In this document: positions 37,301 to 50,267 of the stretch, in pieces
Numbering within the stretch: position 1 is the first letter of the stretch
How the letters are laid out: each line of letters starts with the position of its first letter
Source of the DNA: Trifolium pratense
Taxonomy: Eukaryota; Streptophyta; Magnoliopsida; Fabales; Fabaceae
Assembly (NCBI RefSeq): GCF_020283565.1
Contig: NC_060061.1
Location: 24,713,362 to 24,777,361 of the forward strand
DNA: 64,000 bases
Direction of reading: 5' to 3'
Translations under genes and position numbers: made by a program
The notes under the pieces: model-generated
Database searches by the model: none
What the model saw: only the letters and a program-made list of their open reading frames with translations
Told to the model about the DNA's origin: nothing

Positions 37301-38597
37301 TGCACATGGATGGATCACCTTGAATCATGTACTTGTTGCCCTGCACCTCCCATTTCAGACACAAGTTACCAAAGTTTGCTTCTATATTGCCCAAACTAGC
37401 TAACCAGTCCATTCCCAAAACCATCTCTGAACCACCAAGTTCCATGATAAAAAAATGCTGTTGAAATTTAACATCTTGGATGCTAAATCCCAACTCTTCA
37501 CAAACCCTATGATTTTTCACCTTCTCTCCGATACCTACTTCAATGATATAAGCAGGTGTCTCAGTCACTGCTAAACTAAGCTCATTCACCAATTTAGAAG
37601 CTATGAAATTGCTTGTAGCTCCTGAATCTATTAATGTCAACACTCTCCTACCTCCTATATCAGCCCACACTTTAAAAGACTTGTTGGAGGTGAATCCCTC
37701 TTTACTCTGCAAGGACAATTGTAATGTCTTTAGTTCCTCCACTAATTCCACCTCCTCCTTCTGTTCTTCCACCCAATCCTCTCCTTCCTCCTCTTCACTA
37801 CTTGCTTCACATAATTTCAATTGCATGTGCTTGAATTTGCACACATGTTCCCTATTCCACTTATCCCCACACTTGAAACATAGTCCCTTCTTACTTCTTT
37901 CTTCTAATTCTGCAGGGTTAAGACTTCTTCCCTTTCGGTTATCAGTATTCACTGAGCCACTCTTCCCATTCTCCTTCTTAAACCCACCATACTCCCCAGG
38001 GTCCTTGAACCTTGAGGTACCTCCTCTATCCCTCCAACCACTTCCTCTCTTCCACACAACTTCATTTTTCTCTTCAATGAGTAAAGCCTTGTCCATTAAA
38101 TCAGCCAAGTCATGGCTTTCATACAATTTCAGTTCTGCTTGAATTTCTTCCTTCAACCCATTTAAAAAAATTGACTCCAACATCACCCTTTCCTCCCTAC
38201 GTAATGGTGCTACCAGTTCTTCAAATTTGTCTCTGTACTCCAAAACAGTCCCTTTTTGCTTTAGACTGAGTAGTGGTCCCAATGGGTTCTGCAATAACCC
38301 AGGTTGGAATCTTTTAAGTACTGCTATTTTGAACTCTCCCCAAGTTCGCAATGGTGTTTGTGTTTCCCACCATTGAAACCAGTTCAAAGCCTTCTCCTCC
38401 AACGCCAACACCACAGTATCCACTTTGTCCTGCACACGTATTTCAGCCAACCTGAAATATCGTTCTACTCGTACTAACCACCCATACACATCCTCCCCTT
38501 TGAAGATCGGTATATCTAATCGCCTCCCACTTCTTCCCAATTGAAAACGGCAACCACCATTATTACGTGCTGGACGACGTCGTGATTCTGATGACAC
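34239..38597 (-). pseudogene. gag-pol polyprotein of the gypsy element, one nonsense codon
   Basis: One frame from ATG 38597 runs 1153 codons to TAG at 35136-35138 and then stays open for about 298 codons to 34239. The order is gag (PIFKGEDVYGWLVRVERYF), zinc knuckle CFKCGDKWNREHVC near residue 245, protease LIDSGATSNFI, reverse transcriptase with VFFDDILIYS, RNase H, integrase with the H-H-C-C finger, and a chromodomain (VLVKWQGLPEFENSWE). The stop falls in the conserved integrase stretch YHPQSDG-stop-TEVVNR, where the family has Gln, so a single CAG-to-TAG change explains it. The 3' end of the frame passes through the polypurine tract and about 130 bases of the LTR. The copy is otherwise complete. 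Confidence 0.93.
34369..34380 (-). promoter_or_regulatory. Polypurine tract of the gypsy element
   Basis: The minus strand reads GGAGGGGGTAT directly before the 3' LTR. It lies inside the pol reading frame (Gly-Gly-Gly-Ile). Confidence 0.8.
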
Positions 38598-38832
38598 GTC
38601 GCTGTGATCGCTCCCATCGTCTTCCTCGTGGTTCCGATTTCGTCCATGACGCTAGCGGTTTTGTGTTTCAGCCATAATTTGACAAACCTGATCCGCCGAG
38701 ATCTGAGGACGCGATTGCAATTCTACCAACATCTGACGCATTTGTTCCATCGTCGCCTCCATCGTGCTTGTTTTCTGTTCTACGAGATCGATTCTATTTT
38801 CCATCTTGTTACACTGTCAGAGATCTAACCAA

Positions 38833-38846
38833 GGCTCTAGATACCA
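38833..38846 (-). promoter_or_regulatory. Primer binding site of the gypsy element (initiator Met tRNA type)
   Basis: The minus strand reads TGGTATCTAGAGCC, close to the usual TGGTATCAGAGC complement of initiator methionine tRNA. Before the nested insertion it stood two bases from the LTR end. Confidence 0.75.
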
Positions 38847-38852
38847 ATTGAT

Positions 38853-39697
38853 GGCGGATGCTAGCGTGAGTTAGTAGAACATGTCTCCCACCAATGAGTC
38901 ATGTGTTATGTGGATCGGATTGAATGTGTACGTGATATTATGGTGTACTGTTAGTATTATATTATTTTCTATTTTTGAAAAAAAGTTCCAGATTTTTTTG
39001 GAAAAAAGTTTTCGATCTTTTTTGTGGAAAAAATTTTCGATTTTTTTTCGGAAAAAAGTTTTCGATTTTCGGGAGAAAATTTTTGATTTTAGATAAAAAC
39101 AATTTCGGAGGTTTTGTCTGAACAAAAAAGATTCCGTTCTTTTTTTCGGGAAAAAAGTTCCGATATTTTATTCGGAAAAAAGTTTCGGATATTTTCTGGA
39201 AAAAAAGTTTCCGATATTTTTCTGGAAAATTTCTAATATTTTATTTGAAAAAAAAGTTTTAAATATTTTCTGTTTTTTCACTCTTTTTTGTATCAGCAAT
39301 ACTTTTTAAGATGAACATTTCGAAACTATTTTCCCCAAAAAATCGGGAACTTTTTTCCGGAAAACATCGGAACTTTTTCCAGAAAAAATCGAAATCTTTT
39401 TTTCGGAAAAAATCCGAAACTTTTTTCCCGAAAAAAGAACGGAAACTTTTTTTTCCAGAAAAACTCCGGAATTGTTTTTATCTGAAATCGAAACTTTTCC
39501 CCTAAAAAATCGGGAACTTTTTTCGGGAAAAAAAATTGATAATTTTTTCCCGAAAAATATCAAAAACTTTTTTTTCAAAAAAAAAAAATTTAATACTGAC
39601 AGTACATCATAATATCATGTACACATTCAATCCAGACCACATAACACATGACTCATCGGTGAGAGACCTATCATGGTCTCCCACCCTAGAATCCGCC
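38853..39697. mobile_element. Mutator-like fold-back element nested in the gypsy element
   Basis: CCAATTGAT flanks the element at 38844-38852 and 39698-39706 (exact 9-bp duplication). The inverted ends begin GGCGGAT(G/T)CTAG(C/G)GTG, and after an imperfect patch the arms agree well from TGAGTCATGTGTTATGTGG over some 65 bases. Inside the arms lies a degenerate array of a roughly 20-base GGAAAAAAGTTTCCGATATT-like unit, in opposite orientation in the two halves. No protein is encoded. Confidence 0.88.
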
Positions 39698-39702
39698 CCA
39701 AT

Positions 39703-40128
39703 TGATAGGGTTCAATTGATATAGAAAAGGAAAATTGAAACACAGAGTTCAACAAAAGGGAAATTATACTTATTTTATTGAATAAGGTTAGAGATCAAAC
39801 GGGATCTAACCATGAATACAGTATAGTAAGAAAAGTAGAAATAAAAACAGGAATTAGGGTAAAATAAGCATTTCGAGCTGCTTATGCACTCCTCTGCAAA
39901 GATTGTGACTGAATATTTTTCTGCGTACTCCTCCAATCAGCAAATCCTAATAAATAGGAAACAAAATCCCTATTCTCTCTCCAATCAGAATAATCAGGAA
40001 CTAAAGCACTATTCTCTCAAATCAGAATAATTAGGAAACTAGAGCCCTATTCTCTCTCCACCACGTGGCTATTCGCACCTCTCTCTTTATTTTTACTCTT
40101 CCTTGTATAAACAATATCATACCTATCA
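39703..40128 (-). repeat. 5' LTR of the gypsy element
   Basis: 426 bases, TG...CA. It is separated from the primer binding site by the nested element at 38853-39697. Confidence 0.93.
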
Positions 40129-40537
40129 GAGTCTAAAAAAAACGATAGATAAATTTGTTTTTAGGTCTATAATGGCTCATCTTTTCTGCTTTACTCTTCT
40201 TTATTGTAGTAAATCAGTTCACAGATTTAAACTTTGAACAAGCACGCTATTTTTATGCGGATGTTGGCATATTTACCAGTTTGATCTGATACTTGATGTA
40301 CATTACAGGAGTAGGTGCTTATTTTGGAGCACAATGCGAGAAGCACGGGATGCTCGTCCGAATAGCTGCTGGAGATAATATTATGATGTCTCCACCATTT
40401 ATTATATCACCTGAAGAAGTTGACGAGGTAACTTCATGAACAAACTTCTGTTCTTGCCGCTTCATAAAGTTGAAGAAAGACGTATTTCCTCTTTAAATGA
40501 ACAGAACGTATATTTTTATTGTGATTTAGTAGAGAAA

Positions 40538-42281
40538 TATTGGAATTATGAATTATGCATCTCAGAGATTGCATTGAACTTATTAGTCAAAAGTTACAAA
40601 TACAAGTGGTTGCAGACTCTTTAAATAGAGCTGCTAAAATATCTGAGCTGGCAGTGCCATCTCATTATTCCTAACAAACTTATTGCCACATCAGCTCTTA
40701 GGTGTAACTGACTGTAACAAACTTTGTGCCACATCATCATTGTTTACATTTTACTTATTGCCTAATACATTTGCTAACTATCAATTCTATTTTGATATTG
40801 TATTCTATTATTCCCCCCTCAAACACAAGGGGTTTCATGAGTAGGGAACACCTTGAGTTTGGATCGAATTGTTGCATAGTTAGCAGGAGACAGTGGCTTT
40901 GTAAGTGGGTCAGCCAGCTGGTCATTGGCTGGTAAGTGAAGAACTTGTAGTTGTTTTGAGAGTACCTTTTCCCTTACAAAGTGGATGTCAAGCTCAATGT
41001 GCTTTGTTCTTGCATGAAGAATTGGGTTATGAGCTAGTGATACAGCACTTAAATTGTCACATAGGAGAGTAGGAGTATGATATGGAACCTGAAGTTCATG
41101 TAAAAGAGACTGAATCCACAGCAGTTCAGCAGTTGTATTGGCCATACTTCTATATTCAGCTTCAGTACTTGACCTTGCTACTAGAGCTTGTTTCTTAGAT
41201 CCCCAGGAGACTAGATTAGATCCAAAATATATGCATGACCCAGAGGTGGATCTTCTGTCATCTTGGTCAGTGGCCCAGTCAGCATCACTGTATGCTCTTA
41301 AAGAGAAGGTTGGACTAGATAAAGCAGGACTTAATAGAAGACCATGATTAGCAGTACCTTTGAGATAACGAAGTATCCTTTTGACAGCTTTCCAATGTGT
41401 TTCAAGAGGATGTGCCATGAATTGGCAGACTTTATTGACACTGAATGAGATGTCTGGCCTTGTTAAAGTTGCATATTGAAGGGCTCCTACTGTAGATCTG
41501 TATAAGGAAGGATCTGTTAGGGCATCTGTTCCAAATTTGCTGAGTCTGCAGCTGCTGACCATGGGTGAACCGATGGGTTTGCAGTTATCCATATTAGTTT
41601 TGCATAGCAAGTCTCTAATGTACTTACTTTGATTGAGTAACAGACCACCTGAGGCAGTTTTGTGCACTTCAATGCCTAAGAAATAGTCAACTTCTCCCAA
41701 CTGTTTTAGAGCAAATTTGACATTTAGTTTCTGAATGATATCTTGAATGAGATGAGGGGCAGAGCCAGTGATGAGGATGTCATCTACATATATTAACACA
41801 TAGGTAGTAGTTCCTTGTTGATGAAGAATCATTAGTGAAGGGTCACACTTACTTGCAATGAATCCCATTTGAAGTAAGGTTTGAGTGAGCCTTTCATACC
41901 ATGCACGAGGGGCTTGTTTTAAGCCATATAAAGACTTGTGTAATTTGCAGACCAATGATTTATCAGAGGACTCAAAGCCTGAAGGTTGTTTCATGTAAAC
42001 TTCTTCATGTAAGATGCCATTTAAGAAGGCATTGTTGATGTCAATTTGTTGCACAACCCATTTGTGTGTCACTGCTAGAGTTAGAATGATTCTGATGGTT
42101 ACAGGTTTGATCACAGGTGAGAAGGTTTCTGTAAAATCAAAGCCAGGAGTCTGTAAGAAACCTTTGGCCACTAGGCGTGCTTTGTATTTATTGATGGTTC
42201 CATCAGGATTTTCTTTACATTTTACTTATTGCCTAATACATTTGCTAACTATCAATTCTATTTTGATATTGTATTCTATTA
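40538..42281 (-). mobile_element. Ty1/copia deletion derivative in GABA-T intron 18
   Basis: The frame at 42171-40819 encodes the C-terminal half of a copia polyprotein: FTETFSPVIKPVTIRIILTL, LIYVDDILITG (reverse transcriptase), AYSDADWATDQDDRRSTSG and STEAEYRSMA (RNase H). In-frame sequence extends upstream to KENPDGTINKYKARLVAKGF at 42200. The polypurine tract (minus strand GAGGGGGGAATA) lies at about 40809-40820. The LTR on the left is 40538-40810; only its first 68 bases recur at 42214-42281, directly joined to mid-pol. AGAAA occurs at 40533-40537 and 42282-42286 as a likely target duplication. Gag, protease, integrase and part of the reverse transcriptase are gone. The LTR ends, TAATAG...CCAATA, are not TG...CA. 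Confidence 0.85.
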
Positions 42282-43139
42282 AGAAATAAATGAGATTTGT
42301 ATTCCTTTTTTCCCCAGCTGATCAGCATCTATGGGAAAGCTTTAAGAGATACAGAAAAGAGAGTCCAAGAGCTCAAGTCTCCACCCAAATAGCTGAGGCC
42401 GATGATGACGATGATCAAAAACAATACAGAAGACTCATCAGCAGACCTCATCTACCTGACCCGATCGACCTCTCCTTCGCTGTCGACAAATTGGGTCAGT
42501 TTGTGTGTCCAATCCCAGAACAGAAAAGAACAGAGTGAAGAGTGAGAATTGTTTTGCTTTGGATCAAACCACACGCTATACCCACTTGCTCGCTTCCCTT
42601 TTACAGGTTTCGATTATGTCCACCAATTTTAGTTTCTTCTTAAGTGTATATCGGTTACTTTGTGTTGAAAATTGAAATGGTTAGTTCCACTATGATTTAC
42701 AATTTTAATCACCCTTTTTTGATTGCAGGGAGCTGATTTGCAGATACCAAATTGGCTTTAGTGAGAGAGGAAAAGAAGGACTTTTGAAAATGCAGTTCAT
42801 AAGTTCATTTGTGATCTCATTATTTATATCATTTGAATCAATGGTTCTTTTGCACTATGTAAAATGCAGAATTAAACCTGTGTATCCTAAAACATTTGTT
42901 TTTTTGGTGTTATTTTAGTAATAATAAAGTAATGAGTTGGTAAAATAAAAAAGGGGCTCAAACATAACAAAAGCTAGTTAGTTTATTATGAGAGTGAGGG
43001 AGAGAATTTTGGTCCTTAGGTCTTTCCTTCAGTTTGTTTTAGAGAATTTCATTTGTCCCCCATATAAGTACTCGCGCCATGTGAATTTCTCAAGATATCC
43101 CGAGATTAGTTACTGCTAAATGGCGGTGGAAATACTTCA

Positions 43140-43275
43140 ATTTAGGAAAACAACAAAGTAGTCCCTAAACTATCATTAAAAACAACAAAATAATCCCTGC
43201 ATATTTTAAAAAACAAACACATCCATACGTGATTACCTATCGCATACAACTATAGAAATTGCCAAGGAATTGCCA
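43140..43275. repeat. Direct repeat shared with 49254-49404 (left copy)
   Basis: AGTCCCTAAACTATCATTAA through CATACGTGATTACCTATCGC and AGAAATTGCCAAGGAATTGC is nearly identical at both places. The composition (AAAATAGTCCCTAAACTATC) looks like one arm of a fold-back element. Confidence 0.8.
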
Positions 43276-43280
43276 AGGAA

Positions 43281-44639
43281 TCACTTGAAGATATAAATTG
43301 ACTATTTGAAAAATCAGTTTTCGTTAAATCACTTGTAGTTTCTTTTTTTTCTTTCCTTTTTAGTAAAAAAAAAAAGTAAACATGAATTCTCACCGTAGTT
43401 TTTAACAAAAAAAAGGTAATAGTTTTTGCCAAAATTGTAGTGGCGAATTGTGACCATGTCATTCTCAGTCTCACCATCAATTTAAACATACACTTAATTG
43501 ACCGTAGGGATGACAACGGGCGCCCATGGGTGCGGATTTGACACTTACCAAACCCAAACTCGAAATCATCACTCAAACTCAAAAACTGTTCGGGTGGCAT
43601 AACAAAACTCACGCTCACACCCATTGGGTTTGGGTTTTTCCCACTCAAACCCGTAGCGTATTTGAAAATAATTTGCAAATTTAAGAAATTAAATTACAAC
43701 ATAGACTTTGAATTAAATTACAATTAAAATTAATGTCTTCCAAGAAAATTCAAACATAGACTTTCAAGAAATTAAATTACAACTAAAATTACAATATTTA
43801 CTTTAACACTTATATATAAGAAAAAAAAATTACCCCTCTTCCGTTAGACTAAATCTTTTTGAATATTTTAAATGGACTTTTTACAAAAAATAATTATGAT
43901 AGGTCTAAGATTTTGGTTTCAATTGTTTTACTTTTTACATCGACTTGATTTAGTTCTTTCCGATAGATCAAATTCATTTTGATATTTTAATTGAAACTTT
44001 TTTTACATAATAATTAAATTATCTTGATTGAGTTCTTCACCCATAAGAGATTACTCTATTCACTAGAACAAACCTCTGTTGATAGATTAATTGAATTTTT
44101 TTTACAAAAAAAAAAGGGGAAAGATATACATATATGTACATTAAAGTTTAAAATTATTATTTCTAACAAAAAAATTCCAAAATTATTATATTTTTGTTAA
44201 TGAAAGTTAACTCATATATGACACAGATTTGAACCATTATTTTTTCATTTCTAAAATATTAATTAATTTCAAAATAGAATTTATATATATATATATATGA
44301 CAACCATTTTTTTTACCTTCACTTTTACATTTTTTAATATTAAAAATATAAACAGAACGGTCTCTTCCTTCTTTCTTCTTTCTTCAAGTATGCGCCACCC
44401 CCTTATCTGTCTCACCTGCTTCTTCATTCCTCATCTTAAAATCAAATTGGACATAAGAAAAATTCAACAATTTTTAGTTTGATTTCTATGTTTCAGAACG
44501 GTAACATTATTGACCAAGTTTCTCTAAAATGGCAAAATATTTCAAACGGTAACATTATTGCTTAAAATGATAATAACTTTTTCTTTAAAACCAAGCAACC
44601 ACAACACCTTACTATTCAAAAACTCATTCTTCAATTTCA
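43281..44639. other. No gene seen; element remnants
   Basis: AT-rich. Near 43505-43660 GGGATGACAACGGGCGCCCA and related C/G-rich blocks resemble the end of a small hAT-type element, and a similar GGATGACAATGG start occurs at about 52672. Confidence 0.45.
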
Positions 44640-45283
44640 GTGAACATACAAAATGGAGACTCTCCGATCACCACCGCCGCCGCAGCCATTGTGAACCCAA
44701 ACCCAATCTCCTGGAGACTCTCCACATTCCTAAAGTTTTGGCTTGCATTGGTAGTTTTCCTCACTTTAACTCTGAGCCCATACCCAAACCTATTTGACAC
44801 CCTATGTTCTGATCTGGCATGTGCCCACACCGATAAGATCGCGGCGGACGTGGTTTACTATCAGCTTTTGGCATTCACCTCCTTCAACCCACTTGGGTTG
44901 GTGCATTGGTATTGGCTTGGGACCTGGGAGTGTGCTCATCTTGAGGTCTGAGGTTCGATTCTCTCTGGCGCCAATTTGGGTGGGCTAATTTAGCTTCTTC
45001 AAAAAAAACCTCCTTCATTTTGTCCGCCATCTCAGCCTTAGCATTCAGAATTGCCTCTACTCTCCACTTTCACCGCCTTATTATGCTCGTATCAGATATT
45101 GGGTTTATTATCGGCTGTGGTTTCCTTGTGTTCGCTATGGCTAACCTTACTCAGTTAAGGAATGGAACACATTCTGGTGGCAGCTCTTTTGTCACTTTGG
45201 CTGCCCTTCACATCTTTGCTCCTTTGTCCATTTTGTTTGTCATCTGTTACAGATTTTACACTTATTATTACAAACTTATATAG
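44640..45283 (+). pseudogene. Small membrane protein gene broken by a SINE
   Basis: Before the SINE the frame encodes SWRLSTFLKFWLALVVFLTL and on to YYQLLAFTSF; after it the same frame resumes FILSAISALAFRIASTLHF and ends in RFYTYYYKLI at the stop 45281-45283. Removing the insertion and one target duplicate restores about 170 residues with four hydrophobic segments (near WLALVVFLTL, ILSAISALAF, MLVSDIGFIIGCGFLVFAMA and LAALHIFAPLSILFVICY). No ATG stands in frame between the stop at 44586 and the SINE; the frame begins with a GTG at 44640, so either ATG was lost or an upstream exon exists (TTCAATTTCAG at 44630-44640 would serve as an acceptor). I do not recognise a named family. In the present state it stops at 44949. 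Confidence 0.65.
44887..45007 (+). mobile_element. tRNA-derived SINE inserted in coding sequence
   Basis: ACCTCCTTCA flanks it at 44877-44886 and 45008-45017. Inside are TTGGTGCATTGGTATTGG (A-box region), GAGGTTCGATTCTC (B box) and a short A tail. At 121 bases it is small but complete-looking. Confidence 0.88.
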
Positions 45284-45793
45284 CGGCATGAGTCAATATG
45301 TGGTGGTTTGGTCGTAAAAGGGGAATTATGTCGTTTTATCTTATTATTATTATTAGTAGTATTATAGGTGTCGATGTGTTTATGTCGTGTCTAGTATTTA
45401 TATTTGTGTCCGTCCTTTTTCTATTGCCGCGTGCTTGTAATATCATTTCAAATTGAATTAAATGGATAGTTTTATTTAAACAAATGTGGTTTGGTTGATT
45501 AACATATTGGTTGTAGAATCTTAAATTTGACATCAATGGAACATATAGATTTAACACAAACTCATACACACATATGTATACGTAGCAGCAGGGGAGAGAC
45601 AGGGGAGAACTAAAATATAAACTCTTTACAAGCGCCGATCCCAAATTGACAACTCATGCTTCAAGAATCAATAATCCATGCTTAAAGAAGTTCATCCCAA
45701 ATATAACTTTTATTAATTGTTTCTTGATATCGATTAATACAATGTGTATTAAAATTACTAATGTTGCCTCTTACAACTCTTACGAATTACAAC
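45284..45793. other. No gene seen
   Basis: Between the broken membrane-protein gene and the 3' end of the NDUFAF7-type gene. No coding region was found. Confidence 0.5.
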
Positions 45794-45907
45794 ATAAAGC
45801 ATAACAAGAAGCTATTGAAGAAAGATTTCGATAAAAATTGAAAACCAACTATAAAGCATAACAAGAAGCTATTGAAGAAAGATTTCGATAAAAATTGAAA
45901 ACCAACT
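45794..45907. repeat. 57-bp tandem duplication
   Basis: ATAAAGCATAACAAGAAGCT through AAAATTGAAAACCAACT occurs twice in a row without difference (45794-45850 and 45851-45907), about 50 bases beyond the stop of the minus-strand NDUFAF7-type gene, hence probably in its 3' UTR. Confidence 0.95.
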
Positions 45908-45953
45908 CTAGTATAGCATGTGACAGCTTGATCATTTTAATTTGATTAAGCTT

Positions 45954-49190
<3,237 letters not shown>

Positions 49191-49253
49191 CTATGTTGTA
49201 ATTGTAAGAGCCTGCGGTTATGTTCTTGCTTTCATTCTGGAGTAAACAGTCAA

Positions 49254-49404
49254 TTTAGTCCCTAAACTATCTTGAAAAACAACAAAATAGTCCCTAAACT
49301 ATCATTAAAAACAACAAAATAATCCCTGCATATTTTTGAAAAACAAACACATCCATACGTGATTACCTATCGCATACAACTATAGAAATTGCCAAGGAAT
49401 TGCA
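49254..49404. repeat. Direct repeat shared with 43140-43275 (right copy)
   Basis: This is the same sequence as the left copy with one additional ATAGTCCCTAAACTATC module. It lies about 90 bases upstream of the ATG of the NDUFAF7-type gene. Confidence 0.8.
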
Positions 49405-50267
49405 AAGAAGAACAACCTCTGCTACAGCAGATAACAGAAAATCCTTGGCCAAACAATTCAAAAGCAAAGCAAACAGGACAGAGCAAAAGCAAGCCCCTCA
49501 CAACACTTAAAAAAAGAACAAAAGCAAAGCATTGGTCAAACAATTCAACATTGATGCACTTAAGCAACAGACAAATAGCATTGACCAAACTAGGCATAAA
49601 ACCAGGAAATCAATAAACCAATAGAAAAGGCATAAAACCAGGAAAAAAAAATTCACTTAAACTAGTAAATTCAACTTAACCACAATTTAATGCATAATCC
49701 ATTCATTCATTGTGTAAGTCAACTAAACCATAATCCATCAAAAGAACCAACCAAAACACAATTCATAGTTAATCACCTAAGCCAAAATTCATCCCAAAAA
49801 ACTATATTCATCATAAACTTAAATCATCATCAATTTTAGCATGAGGAGAAGGTTCAATGTCACCCAACTCATCAGTTTCAACCATCTAATATAACATAAT
49901 GTATAGTATTATCAAACAAACCCAATTTGAAAGATAACACATTGAACAAACAATTGGAATGCAGAACATAAAAAAGTCTCATAAAAAACACAATCCATCA
50001 AACTCAAAGTCTCTGGAATATAAAATATGAACAGAAAGAGTGAAAGCAACAAAATACGAATCAAAATGAAATGCATTGAAAATGGTGTAGTCGTGAAAGA
50101 GTAAAATTGTGATTTGAAACCTGTTTTTTAGCGGCGGCGAGCGGTTAGTTGCGAGCAAAACGGCCGTTGCCGGAGAACAGAGCGGTTGGCAGCGAGTAAG
50201 GTGTTTGGCGGCGAGGATTTGTGGTTGGCGATGAGCAAATGTGGAAGGAGAAAGGAATAGTTATTTA
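49405..50267. other. No gene seen
   Basis: A short GC-rich patch at 50125-50230 (GCGGCGGCGAGCGGTTAGTT) looks like a gene leader on the minus strand, but no coding exon follows that I can identify. Confidence 0.5.

Larger units (their letters stand above)
33940..40128 (-). mobile_element. Complete Ty3/gypsy chromovirus with a nested element, in GABA-T intron 17
   Basis: The element is bounded by GAGTC at 33935-33939 and 40129-40133. The LTRs begin TGATAGG and end CCTATCA (33940-34368 and 39703-40128) and differ at about seven places by eye, so the insertion is fairly recent. The element reads on the minus strand, opposite to the GABA-T gene. Primer binding site, gag-pol and polypurine tract are all present in the right order. 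The chromodomain at the C-terminus marks a chromovirus; the short LTRs would suit the Reina clade, which is inference. Its own length without the 845-bp nested insertion and 9-bp duplication is about 5.3 kb. Confidence 0.95.
27150..42392 (+). pseudogene. POP2: Mitochondrial GABA transaminase gene, 19 exons, one frameshift in exon 4
   Basis: Exons: 27150-27188, 27516-27640, 28305-28389, 28530-28603, 30587-30684, 31327-31419, 31783-31856, 31944-31982, 32091-32179, 32269-32345, 32429-32503, 32840-32887, 32989-33072, 33160-33247, 33325-33403, 33497-33587, 33667-33745, 40309-40427, 42318-42392. All phases agree and the total would encode 509 residues, a normal length. Family marks are [43 protein letters not shown] and SLAKALSSAYMP, whose Lys would carry pyridoxal phosphate. 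The enzyme converts GABA and pyruvate or glyoxylate to succinic semialdehyde. The lesion is AAATATCTTTGATGC, where the family needs AAATATCTTGATGC: one extra T gives a stop after residue 96. Everything else is intact, so a sequencing error or a very young pseudogene are both possible. Introns 1 and 17 use GC donors (AAG|GCATGT, TGGG|GCAAGT). A 3' UTR intron is likely at 42607-42728. Confidence 0.85.

Noticed and set aside
37603..38142. Plus-strand frame of 179 codons inside the gypsy element
   Set aside because: Shadow of gag on the opposite strand.
38871..39724. Several Lys/Phe-rich frames on both strands
   Set aside because: Created by the AAAAAAGTTTTCGATTTTT-like array of the nested fold-back element.
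42290..42538. 82-codon frame overlapping the last GABA-T exon (acid-rich, ADDDDDQKQYRR)
   Set aside because: It uses a different frame from the clearly conserved last exon, and the part beyond the stop lies in the 3' UTR; no family was recognised.
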